Positions 6,351-13,869 are shown, counted from the first letter of the stretch. The stretch: DNA of 35,582 bases from Oscillospiraceae bacterium (GCA_028689635.1 JAQVCU010000019.1:1-35582); one strand, 5' to 3'. The notes: a model not told the origin generated them from the sequence alone. Numbers and translations: made by a program.

Positions 6351-6650
6351 TGGTGCCGCTAACCGGGATCGAACCGGTACGATGTTGCCACCGAGGGATT
6401 TTCTCACTACTCTCAGTTGCCTGAGCCATCGGCCAATCAGGATGTTGTAGTCCGGACTATGTCTTCGCCATATCGGTACAAACCGACTTAGGCGGCTGCC
6501 GTTTAGTCTCTACACCTTCTACGTTGCAGTAGCTTGGCTCGGCGTTGTCCAGAAGGAGTTTCACCGAATTTGACAGCATTCACCCGGAAGTTTCCAGCCC
6601 GGGTGCTCAAATTTTAAGTCCCTTGCGTCTGCCAGTTCCGCCATAGCGGC
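6351..6650 (-). tRNA. tRNA-Leu(UAA), split by a group I intron
   Basis: The 5' exon is 6650-6616 (35 nt) and the 3' exon 6402-6351 (52 nt, CCA encoded). Joined they give an 87-nt tRNA. Acceptor GCCGCTA pairs perfectly with TAGCGGC. The anticodon stem AGGGA/TCCCT closes the loop CTTAAAA, anticodon TAA. The long variable arm CGGTG-GCAA-CATCG marks a type II (Leu) tRNA. The T-arm ACCGG-TTCGATC-CCGGT is perfect. The two exons meet between the first and second anticodon bases, the same position as the classic cyanobacterial tRNA-Leu intron. Without removing the insertion, standard scans may miss this gene. It reads UUA codons. Confidence 0.93.
6403..6615 (-). ncRNA. group I intron (IC3-like) in tRNA-Leu(UAA)
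   Basis: 213 nt, no ORF. The 5' exon ends in CTT and the intron supplies GAG nine bases later (AAAATTTGAG), giving the P1 helix with the splice-site U-G pair. P2 is CACCCGG/CCGGGTG. The core contains TCAAATTCGGTGAAACTCC-like P3/P4 sequence, CGCCGAGCCAAGC (Q-R region), AGGTGTAGAGACTA and GACATAGTCC (P7 strands). P9 is CTCAG-GCAA-CTGAG. The last base is G, as in all group I introns. The order and sequence closely parallel the Anabaena tRNA-Leu intron as I recall it. It should self-splice with a guanosine cofactor. Confidence 0.9.
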
Positions 6651-6669
6651 ATGGATGGAAAGCGTTTTT

Positions 6670-6699
6670 ATCATACAACATTTTGGTGGAGCCTGTCAA
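6670..6699 (-). promoter_or_regulatory. promoter of tRNA-Leu
   Basis: On the minus strand TTGACA (6699-6694), 18-bp spacer, TATGAT (6675-6670). Transcription would begin about 12 nt before the mature tRNA 5' end. Confidence 0.8.
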
Positions 6700-6850
6700 G
6701 AAATTGAAGGCCGGGACGGGCTGGCTGCGGCGGGGTTTGTAAATTTTTTATGATTTGCCTGACACACGCTTGCCATGCTGCGAAAAATGCAGTATTTTAG
6801 TAGATAGAAACCATCAGGCGGTAAGCCAAATTGAGAAGGGAAGATTACAT

Positions 6851-7354
6851 ATGATTTGTAGCAACTGTCATCAGGAGATCGCAGACGGTCAGGCCTTTTG
6901 CCCCAATTGCGGGATGGCGCTGAACGCCCAGCCCGAGCAGCCGGAATACACGGCCCAGCCCCAGCAGCCGGAGTACGTGGCTCAGCCCCAGCAGCCGGAA
7001 TACACGGCCCAGCCCCAGCAACCGGAGTACGTGGCTCAGCCCCAGCAGCCGCAGTATACGGCCCAGGCCCAGGCCCAGGCCCAGGGCGCGGCCCCGGCCA
7101 TCAGCCAGACGCCTTACCTTGTATGGGCGATCATCGTAACGCTGCTCTGCTGCCTGCCGCTTGGCATCGGCTCCATTATTTATGCCTGCAAGATCAATTC
7201 CGCTTTGGCCGCCGGCGACTACGCGGGCGCCCAGGACGCTGCCAAAAAATCGAAGCTGTTCTCCATCATCGGCGCTGCTGCCGGTCTGGTAGTGGTCATC
7301 GGATATATTTTGTACTTCGTTTTGGTGATCGGCCTGGCCGCGTCTGGCTATTGA
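6851..7354 (+). CDS. zinc-ribbon and CD225/dispanin-domain membrane protein
   Basis: 167 residues. The ATG at 6851 is preferred because the product then begins with a zinc ribbon: CSNC at residues 3-6 and CPNCG at 18-22. Residues ~30-75 are five 9-residue repeats of the type QPQQPEYTA, encoded by 27-bp DNA repeats, followed by QAQAQAQ. Residues ~82-165 form a CD225/dispanin domain: one membrane helix (LVWAIIVTLLCCLPLGIGSIIYA), a cytoplasmic loop with KINSALAAGDYAGAQDAAKKSK, and a second helix. These proteins are small membrane proteins of unknown bacterial role. The stop codon is followed one base later by the GTG of the DUF2752 gene, so the two are translationally coupled. Confidence 0.85.
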   Translation: MICSNCHQEIADGQAFCPNCGMALNAQPEQPEYTAQPQQPEYVAQPQQPEYTAQPQQPEYVAQPQQPQYTAQAQAQAQGAAPAISQTPYLVWAIIVTLLCCLPLGIGSIIYACKINSALAAGDYAGAQDAAKKSKLFSIIGAAAGLVVVIGYILYFVLVIGLAASGY

Positions 7355-7355
7355 T

Positions 7356-7778
7356 GTGACTTTCCCAAAGTGGCCGAGGCCTTGGCGGGTGGCGGCGGCG
7401 TGCCTGTTGCTCGTTTTGGCGGGCGCCAGCGCGGCGGCGGCCTATTGGCTGCTCAAGGTCTGCGGGATCCCCTGTCTGGTAAAGACTTTGACGGGTCTCT
7501 ACTGCCCCGGCTGTGGGATGGGGCGGGCTTTTTCTGCCCTGGTCCAAGGGAACCTTCTTCTGGCTTTCCGGCAGAACCCGGCCATCTTTTTGGTGTTGCC
7601 GTGGGTGGGCCTGTACTGTGGGGCCCGTTTGGCCGATTGGGCCGCCACCGGCGGCAACCACATCGACCGTTATGTGCCGGACCGGCTGCTGCTGTGGGTG
7701 CTGATCGCGCTGTTTGTTTTTGCCATTTTCAGGAATATCCCCTTGAGCTGCTTTGACATTTTGCGGCCCATAGGATAA
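7356..7778 (+). CDS. DUF2752 domain membrane protein
   Basis: 140 residues starting at a GTG that lies one base after the stop of the CD225 gene; no separate ribosome site is needed if translation is coupled. The family signature CPGCGMGRA is at residues 50-58, after a first membrane helix (~12-33). Further membrane segments lie at ~74-93 and ~111-126, and the protein ends soon after a LSCFD segment. DUF2752 proteins are predicted multi-pass membrane proteins of unknown function and commonly sit beside CD225 genes, which suggests the two products interact. A bidirectional terminator at 7813 ends the pair. Confidence 0.88.
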   Translation: MTFPKWPRPWRVAAACLLLVLAGASAAAAYWLLKVCGIPCLVKTLTGLYCPGCGMGRAFSALVQGNLLLAFRQNPAIFLVLPWVGLYCGARLADWAATGGNHIDRYVPDRLLLWVLIALFVFAIFRNIPLSCFDILRPIG

Positions 7779-7812
7779 AAGGCCCGCCCCAAGGCGGGCT
7801 GTCCGGTTTGCC

Positions 7813-7849
7813 GCAAAAGACCTTCGCCCCGGGGCAGAGGTCTTTTTGC
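7813..7849. terminator. intrinsic terminator
   Basis: GCAAAAGACCTTCGCCCC (7813-7830) pairs with GGGGCAGAGGTCTTTTTGC (7831-7849) with small imperfections and a T-run. A tighter hairpin without a T-run (GCCCGCC/GGCGGGC, 7783-7799) precedes it. Confidence 0.75.
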
Positions 7850-7961
7850 GTTTTACGGCCTGCGGCAGGCTGGCGCTTAGCGGAAAGCCAGGCGGAACAG
7901 CCGCCTGAATAGACGAAAAGGAGGAAGGCCCGGCGGAGACGCTGCGCTGCGGCCAAACAAC

Positions 7962-8912
7962 ATGAACAAAGTGAAAGAGCTGCTTTCCCATTATCAGGTG
8001 ATGATCCTGGACGGGGCCATGGCCACGGAGCTGGAGAACCGCGGCTGCGTGATCAACGACGCCCTCTGGTCCGCCCGGATCCTGGCGGAAGCCCCTGAGA
8101 AGATCGAGCAGGTGCATTACGATTATTTTGAAGCGGGGGCGGACTGCGCCATGACGGCGAGCTACCAGGCCACCATCCCGGGCTTCATGGGCAAGGGCTT
8201 TTCGGAGGAAGAAGCGGAGGAGCTGCTCCGCCGTTCCGTCCGGTTGGCTGTCCAGGCGCGGGAACGTTTTTGGGCGAATGAGAGCGCGCGCAGCGGCCGT
8301 CCCTATCCGTTGATCGTCGCGGCGGTGGGCCCTTACGGCGCCTATCTTGCCGATGGGTCGGAGTATCGCGGCGGTTATACCATCGGCGAGAAGGAACTGG
8401 CGGATTTTCACCGCCGCCGCGTCGAACTGCTGATAGAGGCCGGCGCGGATGTGCTGGCGTTTGAGACCATCCCCTGCCTGTACGAAGCGCGCGTGATCGC
8501 AAAGCTGATGGAGGATTATCCCGAGGCGGCTTACTGGATCAGCTTCAGCTGCCGGGACGACGGGCACACTTGCGACGGCACGCCCATCGAGGAGTGCGCC
8601 GAACATCTGGAACAATGCGGGGAGGCGCTGGTGGCCATAGGCGTCAACTGCACGCCGCCCCAGTACATCGCGCCGCTGGTCAAGCGGATCCGGAAGGTTT
8701 TCTCCCGGCCGGTGGCGGTCTACCCCAATTCCGGAGAGAGCTATGACGCTTCGGATAAGACCTGGCATGGGGCCGGGGCGGAGAACTGCTTTGGCTGCGC
8801 CTCCCGCAGCTGGTACGAAGCCGGGGCACAGCTGATCGGCGGATGCTGCCGCACGACCCCAGCGGATATCGCCGGAGTGTACGAGTGGGTAAAGGCTCTG
8901 CGCGGGGAATAA
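7962..8912 (+). CDS. mmuM: homocysteine S-methyltransferase
   Basis: 316 residues, the usual length for MmuM. It moves a methyl group from S-methylmethionine (or S-adenosylmethionine) to homocysteine, making methionine in the cytoplasm. The N-terminus ILDGAMATELENRG is the family start. The zinc ligands are visible: Cys230 in GVNCTPP and Cys295-Cys296 in GGCCRTTP. PNSGE near 255 is typical. The start is uncertain: the strong AGGAGG at 7919-7924 is 37 nt upstream of ATG 7962, and no in-frame ATG, GTG or TTG lies between. A hairpin could bring them closer or a non-standard start might be used. The gene is alone and ends at a terminator at 8941. Confidence 0.9.
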   Translation: MNKVKELLSHYQVMILDGAMATELENRGCVINDALWSARILAEAPEKIEQVHYDYFEAGADCAMTASYQATIPGFMGKGFSEEEAEELLRRSVRLAVQARERFWANESARSGRPYPLIVAAVGPYGAYLADGSEYRGGYTIGEKELADFHRRRVELLIEAGADVLAFETIPCLYEARVIAKLMEDYPEAAYWISFSCRDDGHTCDGTPIEECAEHLEQCGEALVAIGVNCTPPQYIAPLVKRIRKVFSRPVAVYPNSGESYDASDKTWHGAGAENCFGCASRSWYEAGAQLIGGCCRTTPADIAGVYEWVKALRGE

Positions 8913-8940
8913 GCCCCGTTTAGGGAAAATCATCAAAATT

Positions 8941-9003
8941 TGCCGCTGGGAGAAAAATGGTTTTGGCAGTTTGCGAAAACCTTTTTCCCAGCGGCATTTT
9001 TTT
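8941..9003 (+). terminator. intrinsic terminator of mmuM
   Basis: TGCCGCTGGGA (8941-8951) pairs perfectly with TCCCAGCGGCA (8986-8996), with a partly paired interior, followed by seven T. Confidence 0.8.
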
Positions 9004-9014
9004 GCTTTTTTCCC

Positions 9015-9043
9015 TTGCGCGCCGCACCGGCGGATGGTATAGT
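9015..9043 (+). promoter_or_regulatory. promoter of the MATE gene
   Basis: TTGCGC (9015-9020), 17-bp spacer, TATAGT (9038-9043). Transcription would start near 9050, giving a leader of about 94 nt. Confidence 0.5.
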
Positions 9044-9068
9044 AGACCCAATATCGTTTGAAACTGTG

Positions 9069-9126
9069 AAGGCCGCTTTTCCAGAAGCTTCTCAAGGGCG
9101 AGAAGGGTTGGGGGCGGCTTTTTTTT
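9069..9126 (+). promoter_or_regulatory. terminator-like leader (candidate attenuator) of the MATE gene
   Basis: Between the promoter and the ribosome site, AAGGCCGC (9069-9076) pairs with GCGGCTTT (9114-9121) and encloses a second stem CTTCTC/GAGAAG (9088-9093, 9100-9105). Eight T follow at 9119-9126, and the ribosome site GGAGGA starts at once (9127). An intact intrinsic terminator inside a leader suggests conditional readthrough. No riboswitch family is recognised. Confidence 0.55.
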
Positions 9127-9143
9127 GGAGGAAACAGCAAATT

Positions 9144-10511
9144 ATGGCAAAGGATATGACCAAAGGGACGCCCTGGAAACTGATTTTGATCTTTTTTGCG
9201 CCCACCTTGGCGGGCAACCTGTTCCAGCAGCTGTACAGTATGGTGGATACCATCATTGTGGGGCGCTTTATCAGCGTGGAGGCTTTGGCGGCGGTAGGCG
9301 CCACCGGCTTTATTTCCTTTTTGGTGCTGGGCTTTGCCATTGGGCTCACCGGCGGGTTTTCCGTCATCACAGCCCAGCGCTTCGGCTCCGGCGACGAGGA
9401 GGGCGTGCGCCGCTCGGTGGCCGTTTGCATCCTGCTTTCCGTGATCTTTACCGTGGTGCTGACAGCCCTGAGCACCGCCACCACCATGCCGCTTTTGCGC
9501 CTGCTCAATACGCCGGACAACATCATCCAGGACGCGGCGGACTATATCAACGTTATTTATCTCGGCATCGTCGCCACCATGTACTACAATATGATCGCCG
9601 GGATCCTGCGCGCTTTGGGGGATAGCAAAACGCCCCTTTATTTTCTGATCCTTTCCTCCCTTGTCAATGTGGGGCTGGATCTTGTGTTTATCATCAATCT
9701 TGATATGGGCGTGGCGGGCGCCGCCTGGGCAACGGTGCTTTCCCAGCTGATCTCCGCCGTTTTGTGTACCCTGTGGTGTGCCAAAAAATATCCCATCCTA
9801 CACCTGAAACGGGAGAATTTCCGTGTGGACTGGCAGTTCGTCTGCTCTCACCTGAACGTTGGAGTCCCCATGGCGTTTCAGTTTTCCGTCACGGCGGTGG
9901 GCTGCCTGGTGCTGCAAAGCGCCATCAATGTTTTTGGCTCCGACGTCATCGCCTCCTTTACCGCCGCGGGCAAGGTGGAAAACCTGGTGACCCAGCCCCT
10001 TGGCACCATGGGCACCACCATGGCGGTATACTGCGGGCAGAACCTGGGGGCGGGCCGGATCGACAGGATCCGCAAAGGGCTGCGGGATTCTATGATCATG
10101 AGCATGATCTTCAGCGTGGCTGGCGCGGCCATCAACTTTTTCTGGGGCGGCGCGGTGACCGGCCTGTTTATGGATCAGCCCACGGCCCAGATCATCGGCT
10201 ACGCCCAACAGTACCTCAACACCATCGCCGTCTTTTTCCCCTTCCTGGCGGTTTTGTATATCTACCGCAACGCCCTGCAGAGCATGGGGGAATCCTTTGT
10301 CCCGCTGATGGGCGGCGTCGGGGAATTTTTGGCGCGGCTGGCCGCCGCCCTGATCCTGCCCGGGCTGATCGGCTACGCCGGGATCTGCCTGGCCTCTCCC
10401 TTGGCCTGGATCGCGGCGGCGGTGCCCTTGACGGCCAAATATCTGGCAATGCTGAAAAAAGGGCAGCTGCAAAAGCTGTACGAAAGATCCCGGCTGCCCG
10501 GCGAGGAATGA
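9144..10511 (+). CDS. MATE family efflux transporter
   Basis: 455 residues, normal for the MATE (multidrug and toxic compound extrusion) family, DinF/NorM group, with about 12 membrane helices. The start at 9144 has GGAGGA 11 nt upstream and gives the usual N-terminus (MTKGTPWKLILIFFAPTLAGNLFQQ). Characteristic sequences include QQLYSMVDTIIVGRFI at ~29-44, GGFSVITAQRFGSGD at ~72-86, and in the second half the pseudo-repeat MGTTMAVYCGQNLGAG. Such proteins export cationic drugs or metabolites using Na+ or H+ gradients; the substrate is not predictable. The leader carries a terminator-like hairpin, so expression may be controlled by attenuation. It ends at a terminator at 10540. Confidence 0.93.
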   Translation: MAKDMTKGTPWKLILIFFAPTLAGNLFQQLYSMVDTIIVGRFISVEALAAVGATGFISFLVLGFAIGLTGGFSVITAQRFGSGDEEGVRRSVAVCILLSVIFTVVLTALSTATTMPLLRLLNTPDNIIQDAADYINVIYLGIVATMYYNMIAGILRALGDSKTPLYFLILSSLVNVGLDLVFIINLDMGVAGAAWATVLSQLISAVLCTLWCAKKYPILHLKRENFRVDWQFVCSHLNVGVPMAFQFSVTAVGCLVLQSAINVFGSDVIASFTAAGKVENLVTQPLGTMGTTMAVYCGQNLGAGRIDRIRKGLRDSMIMSMIFSVAGAAINFFWGGAVTGLFMDQPTAQIIGYAQQYLNTIAVFFPFLAVLYIYRNALQSMGESFVPLMGGVGEFLARLAAALILPGLIGYAGICLASPLAWIAAAVPLTAKYLAMLKKGQLQKLYERSRLPGEE

Positions 10512-10539
10512 CGCGGCAGCGCGCCGCCCTGTTTTCCCT

Positions 10540-10573
10540 CTCCGTCCCGCGCCCCGCGGGGCGGAGTTTTTTT
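10540..10573 (+). terminator. intrinsic terminator of the MATE gene
   Basis: CTCCGTCCCGC (10540-10550) pairs with GCGGGGCGGAG (10556-10566) with one G-U pair, then seven T. Confidence 0.8.
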
Positions 10574-10622
10574 GCTTTGAGGAAGAAAACTGCCGGAAAA
10601 GCGCGAAAAAACAAAAAAGCGG

Positions 10623-10651
10623 TTGTAAAAAAGAGGGGGATTCTTTATAAT
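10623..10651 (+). promoter_or_regulatory. promoter of the DUF1846 gene
   Basis: TTGTAA (10623-10628), 17-bp spacer, TATAAT (10646-10651). It places the start of transcription about 100 nt before the ATG at 10759. Confidence 0.7.
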
Positions 10652-10758
10652 AAGAAGTAATAAGCGACGGTTTTTTCGCGGGAATAGATGCGGCCGGTTT
10701 GCCGGAAGGCGGATCTGCCGCTATTTGCTGTAAAAAACGGGAAAAAGGGGTACAAAAG

Positions 10759-12243
10759 ATGAAACGGATCGGGTTTGACAATGAAAGATACCTGAAAATG
10801 CAGTCGGAACATATCCGGCGGCGCATCAGTGAGTTCGACAACAAGCTCTACCTGGAGTTTGGGGGCAAGCTGTTCGACGATTATCACGCCGCGCGGGTGC
10901 TGCCCGGTTTTGAGCCGGACAGCAAGGTTCGGATGCTTATGGAGCTGCGGGACCAGGCGGAGGTCGTCATTGTCATCAACGCCGCCGATATTGAAAAAAA
11001 TAAAGTGCGCGGGGATCTGGGCATTACCTATGACGCCGATACCCTGCGGCTGATCGACGCCTTCCGCGGCGTCGGCCTTTATGTGGGCAGCGTGGTCATC
11101 GCCCAGTATTCCGGGCAGCCTGCCGCGGACGCCTTTCGCAGCCGTCTGCAGAACCTGGGCGTCCGGGTGTATCTTCATTATCCCATTCCCGGCTATCCCA
11201 CCAACCTGCCGCTGATCGTCAGCGACGAGGGCTACGGGAAGAACGACTATATCGAGACCACGCGGCCTTTGGTGGTTATCACCGCGCCCGGGCCGGGCAG
11301 CGGCAAGATGGGTACCTGCCTTTCCCAGCTGTACCACGAATATCGCCGCGGCGTCAAGGCGGGCTATGCCAAATTTGAGACCTTTCCCATTTGGAACCTG
11401 CCCCTGAAGCACCCGGTGAACCTGGCCTACGAGGCCGCCACGGCGGATCTCAACGACGTGAACATGATCGACCCCTTCCATCTGGAGGCCTATGGAGAGA
11501 CCACCGTCAACTACAACCGCGATGTGGAGATCTTCCCGGTGCTCAACGCCATTTTCCAGAAAATCGCGGGGGAGAGCCCCTACCGTTCCCCTACGGACAT
11601 GGGGGTGAATATGGCCGGGCGCTGCATCATCGACGACGAGGCCTGCAAGGAGGCCTCCCGGCAGGAGATCATCCGCCGCTATTACGCCACCCTGTGCGAC
11701 CATCGTCAGGGCAAGGCCGGCGAGGATACCGTATATAAAGTGGAGCTGCTGATGAACCAGGCGGAGGTCACCGTGGAGGACCGCCCGGTGGTGGGACGGG
11801 CCCTTGCCCGCGCGGAGGAAACCGGGATGCCGGCGGCGGCCATCGAGCTGCCGGACGGGCGCATCGTCACCGGAAAAACGACGGGCCTGCTGGGGGCTTC
11901 TTCGGCCATGCTGCTCAACGCCTTAAAGGCGCTGGGGAATATCCAGGACGATATCCACCTGATCTCTCCCATTATCATCGAGCCGATCCAACACCTGAAA
12001 ACAGAGCATCTGGGCAACCACAACCCGCGGCTGCACACCGACGAGGTCCTCATCGCGCTGACCATCAGCGCCGCCACCAACCCCACGGCGGAGCTGGCCA
12101 TGGCCCAGCTTTCCAAGTTGCGGGAGTGCGAGGCCCATTCTTCGGTGATCCTCTCCCAGGTGGACGTTAACGTGTTTAAGAAGCTGGGGGTCAACCTGAC
12201 CTGCGAGCCCCAGTACCAGACGAAAAAGCTGTATCACAAATAA
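10759..12243 (+). CDS. DUF1846 domain-containing protein
   Basis: 494 residues, the normal length of the DUF1846 family. The start at 10759 follows AAAGGGG by 8 nt and gives the family N-terminus ([19 protein letters not shown], then [18 protein letters not shown]). The product is cytoplasmic. Characteristic segments include [22 protein letters not shown] at about 176-197, which has a nucleotide-binding look, and [15 protein letters not shown] near 285. Structures of the family are known but its biochemical role is not firmly established. A short gene with a strong ribosome site follows 45 bp later and a terminator at 12470 closes the unit. Confidence 0.93.
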   Translation: MKRIGFDNERYLKMQSEHIRRRISEFDNKLYLEFGGKLFDDYHAARVLPGFEPDSKVRMLMELRDQAEVVIVINAADIEKNKVRGDLGITYDADTLRLIDAFRGVGLYVGSVVIAQYSGQPAADAFRSRLQNLGVRVYLHYPIPGYPTNLPLIVSDEGYGKNDYIETTRPLVVITAPGPGSGKMGTCLSQLYHEYRRGVKAGYAKFETFPIWNLPLKHPVNLAYEAATADLNDVNMIDPFHLEAYGETTVNYNRDVEIFPVLNAIFQKIAGESPYRSPTDMGVNMAGRCIIDDEACKEASRQEIIRRYYATLCDHRQGKAGEDTVYKVELLMNQAEVTVEDRPVVGRALARAEETGMPAAAIELPDGRIVTGKTTGLLGASSAMLLNALKALGNIQDDIHLISPIIIEPIQHLKTEHLGNHNPRLHTDEVLIALTISAATNPTAELAMAQLSKLRECEAHSSVILSQVDVNVFKKLGVNLTCEPQYQTKKLYHK

Positions 12244-12288
12244 TGGGCCGCCCGGAAGGGAAGGCCCCTTCGAAGGAGGGACGGCGGA

Positions 12289-12429
12289 ATGCTCAAAAAA
12301 TTGATGCAGCCCTGGCGCATTTTAAACCCCCTGCGGGAACAGCTCCTTCCGCCGCCGGTTCAGAAGGAAACCCAAAAGCTCCGCGGAAAACTGGAACGGC
12401 GGGATCCGCCGCCCCCCAAAAAGGGATAG
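12289..12429 (+). CDS. small hypothetical protein (46 residues)
   Basis: Starts MLKKLMQPWRIL with AAGGAGGG 8 nt upstream, the best ribosome site in this stretch, and ends with PPPPKKG and a TAG. The middle is charged (LRGKLERRD), the ends Pro- and Lys-rich. It lies 45 bp after the DUF1846 stop and 40 bp before a strong terminator, so it would be the last gene of that transcript. The longer frame 12243-12539 that overlaps it in another phase lacks a ribosome site. No family is recognised. Confidence 0.45.
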   Translation: MLKKLMQPWRILNPLREQLLPPPVQKETQKLRGKLERRDPPPPKKG

Positions 12430-12469
12430 GCCGGGAGACATGGAAAACGGGCAACATCCGCATAAAGCA

Positions 12470-12506
12470 AAAAAGCTCCTCCGGGCATTGCCCGGAGGAG
12501 CTTTTT
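12470..12506. terminator. bidirectional intrinsic terminator
   Basis: AAAAAGCTCCTCCGGGC, loop ATT, then GCCCGGAGGAGCTTTTT: perfect 17-bp stem with A- and T-runs on the two sides. It serves the DUF1846 transcript and the converging Lrp and mutarotase-like transcript. Confidence 0.92.
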
Positions 12507-12522
12507 ACGGATAAATGGGCCG

Positions 12523-13329
12523 TCATCCCCGCCCTCTGACGCCAAACTGGCAGATGGTGACAGAATCGAAGGGTTCCCCCGCCCGAAGAAGCGGAAGAGG
12601 GGACTGGGGCGGTTGACAGGGCTTTACGCAGAGGCCGTTTTCCTCAAGATCCCAGGAGACCTGCACGCCGGGGGCCGTGGTGCGGCAAAAGACATAACGT
12701 CCATTTTCGGGATGATGCAGCAGGGCGCAGGCCTGGGGCTCCTGGGAGGGCTCGTTCCCCAGGGCCCGGTAGTGGGCGGCAAGGCCGCTGTCCAGGGGAC
12801 GGGGCCCAGAAAAATCCAAAAGGGCGGAAGCGTCCGGCCCCGCGTTGGGAACAGGGCGGCCGAAAAGCTGAAGCTCCTGCAGCGCCCGTCCCCCCTCCCG
12901 TCCGCCCAGGTTCAGGCAAAGGCGATTGGAAAGGTCACAGGTCATATCCCGGTCGCCGGCCGCCCAATAGGAGAGGATCAGCTCCCCCAGGGCGGTGAGG
13001 GTGAACACCGCTGTGGCGCGCAGGACGCCTGGGCGTCCATCCTCGCCGTCAGGGCTTACATACAGCATGGCCACGGCTTTTCCATGGTCGGACTCCACAA
13101 CTTTAGCTTTCCAGATCTTTTGGGAAAAGCCCTCGCCGCCAGGGCCGGAAACTGCGCCGGGACATCCTGCGGCCACATCGGCCATGCAGCCCTCACGATC
13201 CGGGACAAGGACAGAGACGACAGCGGCGCCCCGGGTGGAGACCGTGACCTCCATGCCGTGGCGGTTGGTCAGAGTATACAGCACAGCGGCCCCGCCGTCA
13301 GAGACGGGGCGCTCGGTGATGGTCGTCAT
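12523..13329 (-). CDS. aldose 1-epimerase-like protein, probably catalytically dead
   Basis: 268 residues; active mutarotases are usually ~330-350. Homology is suggested by YTLTNRHGMEVTVSTRGAAV and VPDREG at 18-47, a mid region LCLNLGG...QELQLFGRPV at ~137-160, and a C-terminal LRAGEPFDSVTICQFGV. Known catalytic features of GalM are missing: the NHxYFNL segment that carries the acid His reads NRLCLNL (Arg136), the CLEPQxFPDSPN segment that carries the base Glu reads CVKPCQPPQSP, and the GRxANRI loop is absent. It is probably a sugar-binding or structural relative. AGGAGG is 7 nt before the ATG. It follows the Lrp gene by 21 bp, so the two form an operon. Confidence 0.7.
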   Translation of the reverse strand: MTTITERPVSDGGAAVLYTLTNRHGMEVTVSTRGAAVVSVLVPDREGCMADVAAGCPGAVSGPGGEGFSQKIWKAKVVESDHGKAVAMLYVSPDGEDGRPGVLRATAVFTLTALGELILSYWAAGDRDMTCDLSNRLCLNLGGREGGRALQELQLFGRPVPNAGPDASALLDFSGPRPLDSGLAAHYRALGNEPSQEPQACALLHHPENGRYVFCRTTAPGVQVSWDLEENGLCVKPCQPPQSPLPLLRAGEPFDSVTICQFGVRGRG

Positions 13330-13350
13330 AAAAAAACCTCCTGCAGGCGG

Positions 13351-13806
13351 TCATTCCGCTTCGTCCGGGATCACCGAAAGATCCGCCTTGACGTTTTTCA
13401 GTACAAAATGGGTCTTGGTGGCGGAAACCCCCTCGGTGCTTTTGATCTGCCGGTGGATCAGCTCCAGGCTGTCGGAGGAATCCGTAATGATCTTGAGGAT
13501 AAAGTCGTAGTCGCCGGTGAGATAATAGCAGGAGACGATATTTTTGTTCTCCTGGATCATGGCGGCGAAGGAATCGTAGTAGCGGGGATGTTCCAGGCTG
13601 ACTTCCATAATGGCGGTCATCCCGTTGCCCAGCTGTTTCTGATCCACCAGCACGGTATAATTCTGAATGATGCCGGAGGCCTCCATTTTCCGGATCCGCT
13701 CGATGACGGCGGAGACGGAAAGGCCGATGGCGTCGCTGATGGCGGAAGCTTTCTGACGGGCGTTTTCTTTCAGGCAGCGCAGGATCTTATAATCGACAGC
13801 GTCCAA
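13351..13806 (-). CDS. Lrp/AsnC family transcriptional regulator
   Basis: 151 residues, typical for the family. Residues ~1-60 are the N-terminal helix-turn-helix (DYKILRCLKENARQK, then GLSVSAVIERIRKMEASGII). Residues ~65-145 are the RAM/AsnC ligand-binding domain, with GDYDFILKI near 98 as the usual motif. These proteins form octamers and respond to amino acids. The reading starts at a TTG at 13806 with GGAG 10 nt upstream; no ATG fits better. It leads a two-gene minus-strand operon with the mutarotase-like gene. A promoter (13870-13898) lies upstream. Effector and targets are unknown; autoregulation is common in the family. Confidence 0.92.
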   Translation of the reverse strand: MDAVDYKILRCLKENARQKASAISDAIGLSVSAVIERIRKMEASGIIQNYTVLVDQKQLGNGMTAIMEVSLEHPRYYDSFAAMIQENKNIVSCYYLTGDYDFILKIITDSSDSLELIHRQIKSTEGVSATKTHFVLKNVKADLSVIPDEAE

Positions 13807-13869
13807 AATAATTCAGCTCCATTCTCCGGCGCGGGCCCCAAGGGCGGGCCGGGCACCGTTTCTGGCAAC

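Noticed and set aside
5059..6429. Long minus-strand frame opposite the dehydrogenase gene
   Set aside because: Shadow of a GC-rich gene; no start context, and the last part runs into the tRNA.
6162..6450. Small frames over the tRNA and intron
   Set aside because: They cover tRNA exons, terminator and intron; no independent evidence for protein.
6940..7085. CRISPR-like short repeats
   Set aside because: The 27-bp units are contiguous coding repeats (QPQQPEYTA type) with no spacers.
7296..9140. 614-residue minus-strand frame opposite mmuM
   Set aside because: Antisense shadow with Arg/Gly/Pro-rich composition spanning several terminators.
9764..10844. Plus and minus frames of ~300-350 residues over the MATE gene end
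   Set aside because: Alternative frames of a GC-rich gene; compositions are His/Gly/Arg-rich and no domains appear.
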